A stretch of DNA of 6,127 nt from positions 1 to 6,127 of the forward strand of contig CAJXTP010000178.1 in assembly GCA_913061335.1 (NCBI GenBank), written 5' to 3'. The position numbers were made by a program, and so were the translations under genes. The notes beneath the pieces are model-generated. The model made no database searches, had not been told where the DNA came from, and worked only from the letters and a program-made list of their open reading frames with translations. The DNA is from an uncultured Loktanella sp. (GTDB taxonomy: Bacteria; Pseudomonadota; Alphaproteobacteria; Rhodobacterales; Rhodobacteraceae). Every line of letters begins with the position of its first letter. Positions within the stretch are counted from its first letter, which is position 1. Shown here one piece after another: positions 1-4,629 of the stretch.

Positions 1-295
1 GATACGATGACATCGGTTTCAGATCATCAAACGAAATATTGGACCCGATATAGATACTGTCGGAGCGCAAAAGATCGCGCAGGAACGGCACCTTCATCGC
101 TTCACGCTTGGCATTATCCGCAATCAGCTCGCCCATGTAGCGCGTGCCAATCCGGTAATCGATGGAATAGTGAAACCAATCGCCCTGCGCACGCAGCATG
201 TTGGACAAATATGTCTTTCCCAAGCCCGACATCGCAAACAAAAGAACACGTTTATGCGGGGCGTTGCGCCAGTCAGATGCAGTTTTGTAAATCAT
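1..295 (-). CDS. P-loop ATPase, N-terminal part (runs off left edge)
   Basis: The minus strand is open from an ATG at 295-293 to the window edge, giving 98 residues with no stop. Residues 16-22 form a hydrophobic strand (RVLLFAM) leading straight into a Walker A loop, AMSGLGKT at residues 21-28, with K27 and T28 as the expected phosphate and Mg ligands. Walker B and the rest of the protein lie outside the window. The N-terminus, with a P-loop close to a short leader, resembles small stand-alone ATPases annotated in Roseobacter genomes. I recognise the fold class but not a specific function, so no substrate is proposed. No Shine-Dalgarno sequence precedes the ATG; the bases before it are C-rich. 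The frame stays open upstream but offers only a TTG 39 bases before the ATG as an alternative start, so the ATG is preferred. The next internal ATG falls inside the P-loop and cannot be the start. Confidence 0.72.
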   Translation of the reverse strand, partial: MIYKTASDWRNAPHKRVLLFAMSGLGKTYLSNMLRAQGDWFHYSIDYRIGTRYMGELIADNAKREAMKVPFLRDLLRSDSIYIGSNISFDDLKPMSSY

Positions 296-374
296 GGGGT
301 AGGGGTAATGGTGTGGGGGCAAGTTGGCTAGATGTTTCGTGAGCGTACAGCACATATTGTTGAATGACAGCTTC

Positions 375-397
375 GAGCCCAATCTGACCGATGCTGC
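375..397. repeat. Dispersed intergenic repeat fragment, copy A
   Basis: This 23-base stretch matches 4301-4323 at 20 of 23 positions, running from GAGCCCA to ATGCTGC. Both copies lie outside genes. It is probably half of a palindromic repeat unit. The other half appears to have diverged or been displaced next to the insertion that begins at about 421. Confidence 0.5.
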
Positions 398-420
398 GCA
401 ACGTACAGACGACTGCAAAG

Positions 421-596
421 TCCGGAGGCTGTGTGAAAACTCCGGACGTCATGCGAATATCGTCAAAAATAGCTGTTAGATGTATTCTGTCGCGCTTCTG
501 GATGAACTTTTACTCAGGCGCTCGAAATGAGCGGTACGAGAGAGAATGAGCGGTACGAGAGAGATCATAGGTCGGAGTTTTCACACAGCCTCCGGA
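421..596. mobile_element. MITE-like element with 18-bp perfect inverted ends and possible TCCGGA target duplication
   Basis: GGCTGTGTGAAAACTCCG at 427-444 is the exact reverse complement of 573-590, enclosing a 164-bp element with no transposase. Directly outside each end is TCCGGA (421-426 and 591-596), then GCAAAG on the left (415-420) and CTTTGC on the right (597-602). Joining the flanks with one TCCGGA rebuilds the perfect 18-bp palindrome GCAAAGTCCGGACTTTGC. This suggests insertion into a palindrome with a 6-bp target duplication. Because TCCGGA is self-complementary, the data equally fit one uninterrupted 30-bp inverted repeat (415-444 and 573-602). The ends resemble insertion sequence termini, but I cannot assign a family. 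It would need a transposase supplied in trans. Confidence 0.6.
527..564. repeat. Tandem duplication, 2 x 19 bp
   Basis: The unit ATGAGCGGTACGAGAGAGA occurs at 527-545 and again without a gap at 546-564, with no mismatch. It lies in the interior of the inverted-repeat element. Perfect identity points to a recent slippage event or to a selected pair of binding sites. Each unit contains the dyad-poor core GCGGTACGAG. Confidence 0.85.
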
Positions 597-637
597 CTTT
601 GCTGCCGCTGGAAGTCGTGACTACTTATTCAGTGTCA

Positions 638-680
638 GCTTTCTGGATGTGCGAAAGAAAACGCTCGGCTTCCAGAAAGC
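638..680. repeat. Perfect 10-bp inverted repeat with 23-nt loop
   Basis: GCTTTCTGGA at 638-647 is the exact reverse complement of TCCAGAAAGC at 671-680. There is no T-tract on either side, so a terminator is unlikely. It sits in the gap upstream of the phospholipase D gene and inside the possible minus-strand relic. Confidence 0.6.
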
Positions 681-747
681 CGCTATTCACTTCGATTGTC
701 AGTAAATCGTGGCCCCAAGGACCGCGTTGCGGGAGTGGTATCAATGG

Positions 748-770
748 GTCGTCGTGAATTGCACGACGAC
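748..770. repeat. Perfect 9-bp stem hairpin with 5-nt loop
   Basis: GTCGTCGTG at 748-756 pairs with CACGACGAC at 762-770 around the loop AATTG. The stem is GC-rich and perfect, but neither side has a run of T, so terminator function is doubtful. It lies about 125 bases before the phospholipase D start. It could act in that gene's 5' untranslated region or as an operator; it also falls inside the possible minus-strand relic. Confidence 0.6.
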
Positions 771-895
771 TGGTTTCGTTCACTGAAGCCCAAAAAAGCC
801 AGTTTGCTGTACTTTGATCAACCAACTCAGGTTGCGCGATGCGGTATGCCTGCTTTAAGGTTGCGATACGCGGAAATGGAAAAATGAGGCAGAGA

Positions 896-2446
896 ATGTT
901 GAGAAAATTATTCAAATCTCTGGCCGCACTGGCCGCCCTTTACGCCATATTTGTCATTGTCACTCGGCTGATTTTCCCACTGCCTGACATTACTGACCGC
1001 TTGGCTGCAACATCCATTCCCGCCAGCAACGAAACCTTCTTCGGTGGAGCAAAGATAGCAGCTTCCGAGACATATCCCGATCTTTCCGGCGTTGCCCCAT
1101 TGGCGGATGGAACGGACGCTCTTGCAAGTCGTTTGAGTGTAATTAATCAAGCAGAGGAAAGCATCGAGACGCAATACTATATCTGGCACGATGATATCTC
1201 GGGCATTCTGCTTCTAAACGCTCTTGATCAGGCCGCACGAAGGGGGGTGCGCGTCCGTCTTTTGCTGGATGACAACGGCGTGCCGGGCCTAGATCCATTC
1301 ATGGCCGCCCTGAACGCACAGGACAACTTTGAAATTAGGTTGTTCAATCCTTCAACGGTTCGCAATCCGAAAACTCTAGGATTCCTGTTTGATTTTTTCC
1401 GTATGAACCGCCGAATGCACAATAAGTCTCTCACGGTCGACGGGGCCATAACGATCATCGGGGGGCGCAACATCGGTGACGAATATTTTGAAATCGGAGA
1501 CGCGTTCTACAAAGATATGGACGTCTTGGCGATCGGGGACATTGTACCGGAAATGGCGTCAACCTTTGATGACTATTGGAACAGCAGATCCGTGTTCGAG
1601 GTCGAAACCATCATTTCGGGCGACGGTGACCGCGCTGGATTTGATGCACGCGTCGCCGCCGTGATGAATTCTGAGGACGCCCAGATTGTTCTTGCTGATG
1701 TGCAAAATAGTGCTGAGCAATTTGCTGATGGCGCAGACATATTGGAATGGACAACGGTGCAACTGGTGGCGGATGATCCGATTAAGGGCGAGGGTCTGGC
1801 GAGCCGCGATGATCTGATGATCATGCGCCTGAGCGATATTTTGGGAGACGTACAAAGCCGCCTTGACCTTGCCAGTGCCTACTTCGTGCCAGGCGAACGT
1901 GGGACGGCCTACTTTGCCGGCCTCGCGCGTCAGGGCATTGATGTAAACATCCTGACCAATGCTATGAACACCACAGATGTGATGATGGTTCATGCTGGGT
2001 ATACAAAATACCGTCGGGAATTGTTGGAAGCTGGCGTCGATCTGTTCGAACTCAGGTTACGCGGTGACGCTGCGCCAGGTTCAGAAAATCAACTCAATCC
2101 CATAGGCATATCGGGCGCATCCCTGCACGCCAAGACATTCGCGGTCGATGGAGAACGGGTGTTTATTGGCTCGTTCAATTTTGACCCACGCTCCGCCAAT
2201 CTAAACTGTGAGATGGGATTCCTGATCGACAGCCCGACGATGGCACAGGCTGTCAGCGAAGGCTTTGATGGACCATTGGCGCTGGTCAGCTATGTACCCA
2301 TGCTAAGCGGCGATGGACGCATGGTTTGGCAAGAAGCCACCGTGGATGGTGATCCCACGATTTGGCAACAAGAACCTAGCACAAGTTGGTACAAACAAAT
2401 GGGTCTCGCTGTCCTTCAGGCCCTACCAATCGAATGGATGCTTTGA
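896..2446 (+). CDS. Membrane-anchored phospholipase D family protein, cardiolipin synthase C (ClsC/YmdC) type
   Basis: The product (516 aa) belongs to the phospholipase D superfamily. Two HKD catalytic motifs are intact: H175-x-K177-x4-D182 followed by GGRN (189-192), and H411-x-K413-x4-D418 followed by GSFN (425-428). A basic start (MLRKLFK) and a hydrophobic segment at about residues 8-27 form an uncleaved signal anchor, so the catalytic part probably faces the periplasm at the inner membrane. Length and arrangement fit the ClsC/YmdC group, which makes cardiolipin by phosphatidyl transfer between phospholipids. A phosphodiesterase or other transphosphatidylase role is not excluded. The start was chosen because GAGG (886-889) lies six bases before ATG 896. 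In-frame ATGs at 884 and 839 have weaker ribosome sites, and 839 would put 19 extra residues before the anchor. It appears monocistronic, and no YmdB-like macrodomain partner is nearby. Confidence 0.88.
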   Translation: MLRKLFKSLAALAALYAIFVIVTRLIFPLPDITDRLAATSIPASNETFFGGAKIAASETYPDLSGVAPLADGTDALASRLSVINQAEESIETQYYIWHDDISGILLLNALDQAARRGVRVRLLLDDNGVPGLDPFMAALNAQDNFEIRLFNPSTVRNPKTLGFLFDFFRMNRRMHNKSLTVDGAITIIGGRNIGDEYFEIGDAFYKDMDVLAIGDIVPEMASTFDDYWNSRSVFEVETIISGDGDRAGFDARVAAVMNSEDAQIVLADVQNSAEQFADGADILEWTTVQLVADDPIKGEGLASRDDLMIMRLSDILGDVQSRLDLASAYFVPGERGTAYFAGLARQGIDVNILTNAMNTTDVMMVHAGYTKYRRELLEAGVDLFELRLRGDAAPGSENQLNPIGISGASLHAKTFAVDGERVFIGSFNFDPRSANLNCEMGFLIDSPTMAQAVSEGFDGPLALVSYVPMLSGDGRMVWQEATVDGDPTIWQQEPSTSWYKQMGLAVLQALPIEWML

Positions 2447-2467
2447 GTGTTTGGTTTGTTGAAATGA

Positions 2468-2499
2468 TGGCCTGAGTTTCATTCCTGAATTTTAGGCCA
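2468..2499 (+). terminator. Possible weak terminator after the phospholipase D gene
   Basis: TGGCCTGAG (2468-2476) can pair with TTTAGGCCA (2491-2499) as a 9-bp stem with two G-U pairs and a 14-nt loop. It begins 22 bases after the stop codon. The trailing sequence AATTCT is a poor U-tract, so this is a weak intrinsic terminator at best. Confidence 0.35.
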
Positions 2500-2619
2500 A
2501 TTCTACAGCATACGTTAGCGGCATAGTAGCAACCCAGTGGCTTTGGGCTCTTAACGGTCTTGCACCTCTTGATAGCGTCAGATGACTGTAAGGAGCCTAA
2601 CTTTACCCCTTCTTGCGAT

Positions 2620-2636
2620 GCAGCGAATGTCCGCTC
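2620..2636. repeat. Dispersed intergenic repeat fragment, copy C
   Basis: GCAGCGAATGTCCGCTC matches the left half of the palindromic repeat at 4283-4299 at 14 of 17 positions, with the shared prefix GCAGCGAA. It lies in the gap between the phospholipase D gene and the marR promoter. Confidence 0.45.
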
Positions 2637-2654
2637 CAAGTTGTACAACATCAA

Positions 2655-2684
2655 ATTGACAGCATGTTGTCAATATGATTTTAT
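2655..2684 (+). promoter_or_regulatory. marR operon promoter overlapped by a 20-bp palindromic operator
   Basis: ATTGACA-g-CATG-t-TGTCAAT (2655-2674) is a palindrome broken only by one central mismatched pair, the size and symmetry expected of a MarR-dimer site. Its left arm contains a consensus -35 box, TTGACA (2656-2661). A 17-bp spacer leads to TTTTAT (2679-2684) as a weak -10; TATGAT at 2674-2679 is an alternative. Either choice puts the transcript start within a few bases of, or at, the marR ATG (2691). Binding here would block RNA polymerase, which implies autorepression relieved by a ligand. This is inferred from sequence only. Confidence 0.6.
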
Positions 2685-2690
2685 ATTGTC

Positions 2691-3176
2691 ATGAAGATAA
2701 AACCTACCTCCGATTCTGCCAAATCCATGACAGGGCTTATCCTCGAAGTTTTTCGCCTTAACGGTGCGCTTCTTGAGGCGGGAGACAGCCTCGTGTCCGA
2801 CATTGGCCTGACCAGCGCCCGCTGGCAGGTTTTGGGGGGCATTGCATATAGTGATGAGCCAAGACCTGTCGCTTGGGTGGCGCAAGATATGGGACTTAGC
2901 CGCCAAGCCGTGCAAAGGATTGTCAACGATTTGAAGAAGGCTGGTTTGGTTGAACTGCAGCCCAACCCGCGCCATGCACGCGCCAAACTCGTTTTGCTGA
3001 CCAAGGAAGGGCAGCGCCGTCTCGCACAGGCATCGGAACGCCAAGCAAAATGGGTCGAGGAATTGGCGAAAGATCTTGATCCCGAAGACATCGCAAACGC
3101 GGCGTCCGTGATTACGGCCGCGTCCAATCGCTTGCTCGGTGAAAAATCAATACGTCGACAAGATCCCAAGACATAG
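2691..3176 (+). CDS. MarR family transcriptional regulator
   Basis: The 161-aa product has the size and layout of a MarR winged-helix repressor. It has an N-terminal dimerisation helix (about residues 10-35) and a DNA-binding helix-turn-helix around residues 60-82 (VAWVAQDMGLSRQAVQRIVN). The wing, rich in Arg and Lys, is at about 88-103 and is followed by the typical LTKEG turn (103-107). Long C-terminal helices (108-150) complete the dimer interface. There is no cysteine, so thiol-based sensing of the OhrR kind is ruled out; a small ligand is more likely. No Shine-Dalgarno precedes ATG 2691, and the predicted transcript start is nearly at the ATG, so the message is probably leaderless. It is the first gene of an operon with the b561 and the ABM-domain gene, and probably represses that operon through the palindrome at 2655-2674. 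Confidence 0.9.
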   Translation: MKIKPTSDSAKSMTGLILEVFRLNGALLEAGDSLVSDIGLTSARWQVLGGIAYSDEPRPVAWVAQDMGLSRQAVQRIVNDLKKAGLVELQPNPRHARAKLVLLTKEGQRRLAQASERQAKWVEELAKDLDPEDIANAASVITAASNRLLGEKSIRRQDPKT

Positions 3177-3190
3177 CAAGGAGACATTCA

Positions 3191-3751
3191 ATGTCAGCGA
3201 AAAGCACACGAACCAAGTATGGCTCAATAGCGATCACAATACACTGGATCATGGCCATTTTGATCTTGGTCTTACTTGGGTCGGGCTTCCGCGCCGCCAG
3301 CACCGTCGTAGCTGAAGCAAAGGCCACAATCTTATTGGTTCACGCACCAGTGGGTATATCTGTCTTGGTTTTGTTGATCCTGCGTATCGTCTGGTGGCTA
3401 TTTTTCGACAAGAAACCAAATGAGATTGGCGGGCAGCCTCGCTGGCAAGAAGTCTCGGCGAAAGCCGTCCACTATTCCTTTTACGGCGTCTTATTCTTGA
3501 TGACAGCATCAGGCGTCGGAATGTTCATTTTGTCAGGGGCAGGACCAATCCTATTTGGAGGCGGCACCGAGGCGTTGCCCGATTTTGATAACTTTGCGCC
3601 ACGCGTTCCACACGGGCTTGGCGCTCGACTTCTTATTGCATTGGTCGTCCTGCATGCAGGGGCCGCACTCTATCACCAGTTCATCCGCAAAGATGGCCTT
3701 CTGTCACGCATGTGGTTTGGGCGCGATCAAACCAAAAAGGAAACTTCATGA
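3191..3751 (+). CDS. Cytochrome b561 (CybB-type, four-helix di-haem membrane protein)
   Basis: The product (186 aa) has the length and motifs of bacterial cytochrome b561. Four membrane helices are visible at about residues 11-33, 46-70, 92-117 and 143-163. Histidines placed to bind two haems b are H18 (TIHW), H51 (LLVHAPVG), H141 (VPHGLG) and H155 (VVLHAG). H94 and H162 are further candidates, and the C-terminal ALYHQFIRKDG signature is typical. The family moves electrons between the membrane quinone pool and soluble partners. A strong ribosome site, AAGGAG (3178-3183), sits seven bases before ATG 3191. It starts 14 bases after marR and its TGA overlaps the next gene's ATG, so the three are cotranscribed and the last two translationally coupled. 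The likely electron partner is the exported ABM protein encoded next; this pairing is inference. Confidence 0.92.
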   Translation: MSAKSTRTKYGSIAITIHWIMAILILVLLGSGFRAASTVVAEAKATILLVHAPVGISVLVLLILRIVWWLFFDKKPNEIGGQPRWQEVSAKAVHYSFYGVLFLMTASGVGMFILSGAGPILFGGGTEALPDFDNFAPRVPHGLGARLLIALVVLHAGAALYHQFIRKDGLLSRMWFGRDQTKKETS

Positions 3752-4122
3752 ATATGTCCATCAAAAGCCTGGCAATCGCTGCCGCAATCAGTCTCACAGG
3801 AGTAGCCCCCATGACTGCACAATCTGCCAACGAACCACTTATTCTCATCAACCCGTTTGTGGTGCCCGCAGGATCAGAGGACGACGCCATCGCAATGTGG
3901 ACGCAGGCGAGGGATTTTTTACAAACTCAGCCGGGATACATTTCAACTAAGCTGCATCGTTCGCTTTCACCTGACGCCACTTTTGGCCTGATCAATGTCG
4001 CGGAATGGGAAAGCATGGAGGCATTCAAAGCGGCCACAGCTGCCATGCGTCAATCCGGTTCAATCCCGCGCATCGAAGGCGTAAATGGCGATCCGCAATT
4101 GTATAGAGTAATCGCTGAGTAG
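3748..4122 (+). CDS. Exported ABM-domain protein (antibiotic biosynthesis monooxygenase fold)
   Basis: The 124-aa product begins with a Sec-type signal peptide: MNMSIKS, a hydrophobic stretch at about 8-22, then a likely cut after AQS (residue 26). The mature part is a single ABM ferredoxin-like domain: strand LILINPFVV (31-39), an AGSEDDAIAMW helix (41-51), PGYIS (62-66) and NVAEWESMEAFKAA (83-96). In haem-degrading IsdG relatives an Asn, a Trp and a His are catalytic. N35 and W87 could match the first two, but the region after W87 has no His, so haem degradation is not supported. The ATGA overlap with the b561 stop (3748-3751) and AAGGA at 3737-3741 define the start; an in-frame upstream ATG at 3712 would lie inside b561 and add residues before the signal peptide. 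Function is unknown; a periplasmic quinone- or small-molecule-handling role coupled to b561 is plausible. Confidence 0.82.
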   Translation: MNMSIKSLAIAAAISLTGVAPMTAQSANEPLILINPFVVPAGSEDDAIAMWTQARDFLQTQPGYISTKLHRSLSPDATFGLINVAEWESMEAFKAATAAMRQSGSIPRIEGVNGDPQLYRVIAE

Positions 4123-4140
4123 ACATTTTCAAAAGCTACT

Positions 4141-4172
4141 GGGGCACTTTTGGGTAACGAGAGTGCTCCTTT
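4141..4172 (+). terminator. Possible intrinsic terminator of the marR-b561-ABM operon
   Basis: GGGGCACT (4141-4148) pairs with AGTGCTCC (4162-4169) as an 8-bp stem with one G-T pair and a 13-nt loop, followed by TTT (4170-4172). It starts 19 bases after the last stop codon of the operon. The position is right, but the U-tract is short. Confidence 0.45.
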
Positions 4173-4282
4173 AAACCAATTTCTTTCGTCAAAGCAGCCA
4201 TTCAAAGTCATCATGCAAAGGGTCGCTTCGTCCGCAGTCTGTGAGTTCGCTATTCGATTTTGCGTTGATTTTGTGTGCAGCC

Positions 4283-4323
4283 GCAGCGAAAGTGGGCTCA
4301 GAGCCCACTTTGACCAATGCTGC
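4283..4323. repeat. Palindromic intergenic repeat, copy B
   Basis: AAAGTGGGCTC (4289-4299) and GAGCCCACTTT (4301-4311) are perfect 11-bp arms around a single A. Outside them GCAGC (4283-4287) and GCTGC (4319-4323) form a second inverted pair. The right half matches 375-397 (20 of 23) and the left half matches 2620-2636 (14 of 17). It is the most complete copy of the repeat family found in all three large gaps. It may also fold as a hairpin in RNA from either converging unit. Confidence 0.7.
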
Positions 4324-4344
4324 ACGAAGCACGAATGGCCGGTA

Positions 4345-4629
4345 TCATGAGAGCTGCCAAAAACCTTCAATAATCACCCAATTTTTGAACGGGGGTTTTG
4401 GCATAGCCCTCGGATAGCGATCAGGTGTCGAAAATCTTGCTGACTTTGAGGGTTGAGGACGATGCCGCCAGTCGTTTCCTTCCTGAACCCATGCGTTGAA
4501 TTGCGCGCGCTATTCTTCACTTAAGTGGGCCGTTTCTGCATTGCTATTTACGCCGCAAATATAGTTTGCACCTTTTGCATGACGCTTCAGCTCGATTAAA
4601 GCACAGCGCCTATCTGCCAGGGTACGAAC
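4345..4629 (-). pseudogene. Possible degraded coding sequence downstream of uxaA (unidentified)
   Basis: In a minus-strand frame different from that of uxaA, codons 4629 to 4345 contain a single internal stop (TAG at 4512-4510). The first part overlaps the uxaA 3' end. It includes natural-looking peptide such as ALIELKRHAKGANYICGV and NSNAETAHLSEE, with a purine at about 22 of 30 first codon positions. After the stop the frame continues as RAQFNAWVQEGNDWRHR and ends with TGA at 4347-4345. No start codon or ribosome site is seen and I do not recognise the family. It could be the tail of an inserted or decayed gene fused against uxaA by rearrangement, or a chance open frame. Confidence 0.2.
4355..4403. 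repeat. Imperfect inverted repeat (hairpin)
   Basis: TGCCAAAA (4355-4362) is the exact reverse complement of TTTTGGCA (4396-4403). Inside these, CC pairs with GG and TTCAA (4366-4370) pairs with TTGAA (4385-4389), with small bulges and a 14-nt loop. It could be a hairpin near the end of the uxaA transcript or the remnant of a mobile-element end. Confidence 0.45.

Larger units (their letters stand above)
625..850 (-). pseudogene. Possible relic of a coding sequence (unidentified)
   Basis: On the minus strand a frame closes with TAA at 627-625 and is open leftward of about position 915. It has no good start; only a TTG at 915-913 inside the phospholipase D gene is available. The 72 codons nearest the stop show a base-position pattern typical of coding DNA: GC is about 62% at first, 43% at second and 47% at third positions. 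The peptide looks natural, with aromatic and charged stretches such as NWLFWASVNETSRRA and PLPQRGPWGHDLLTIEV. I do not recognise the family. No ribosome binding site or complete gene structure is visible, so it may be the 3' remnant of a gene whose 5' part was lost. It could also be chance. The listed right end is approximate. Confidence 0.25.
296..895. other. 600-base gap without a confident gene
   Basis: This stretch separates the leftward ATPase from the rightward phospholipase D gene, so the promoters of both should lie here; I could not place either one confidently. In order it holds a fragment of a dispersed repeat (375-397), a MITE-like insertion with perfect inverted ends (421-596), a 19-bp tandem duplication inside that insertion, two perfect inverted repeats (638-680 and 748-770), and a short minus-strand frame that may be a gene relic (625-850). 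Plus-strand frames here are short and show no recognisable motif. Confidence 0.6.
4123..4595. other. 473-base gap between convergent transcription units
   Basis: The ABM gene and uxaA converge on this stretch. It holds a possible terminator for the operon (4141-4172), a palindromic repeat copy (4283-4323), an imperfect hairpin (4355-4403) and a minus-strand frame with coding-like residues broken by a stop (4345-4629). The short reading frames around 4150-4370 on both strands run through the repeat and show no motif or ribosome site. No convincing terminator for uxaA was found immediately after its stop. Confidence 0.6.

Noticed and set aside
7..342. Plus-strand 111-codon open frame
   Set aside because: It is antisense to the P-loop ATPase. 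Its translation is rich in Cys, Ser, Trp and His with no motif, and the minus frame carries a clear Walker A.
415..602. The 30-bp inverted repeat read as a simple intrinsic terminator
   Set aside because: The arms are 128 bases apart and no T-tract follows; a mobile-element explanation fits the perfect ends and flanks better.
748..770. Terminator for a leftward or rightward transcript
   Set aside because: The stem is strong, but neither strand shows a run of T immediately after it.
2376..2654. Minus-strand 92-codon open frame across the phospholipase D 3' end and the gap
   Set aside because: It overlaps the end of a confident gene and runs through repeat fragment C; no ribosome site or motif. 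Such frames are a common by-product of intergenic repeats.
2681..3187. Long minus-strand open frame antisense to marR (168 codons)
   Set aside because: It mirrors the marR gene almost exactly, and the Ser/Arg-rich translation is typical of antisense shadow. The plus frame is a complete MarR protein.
4150..4350. Plus-strand 66-codon frame after the ABM gene
   Set aside because: It begins inside the proposed terminator hairpin with a non-ATG start, has no motif, and passes through the repeat palindrome.
4050..4370. Minus-strand 106-codon open frame over the ABM gene end and the gap
   Set aside because: It overlaps the ABM gene and the palindromic repeat and has no motif or ribosome site; considered a repeat-derived spurious frame.
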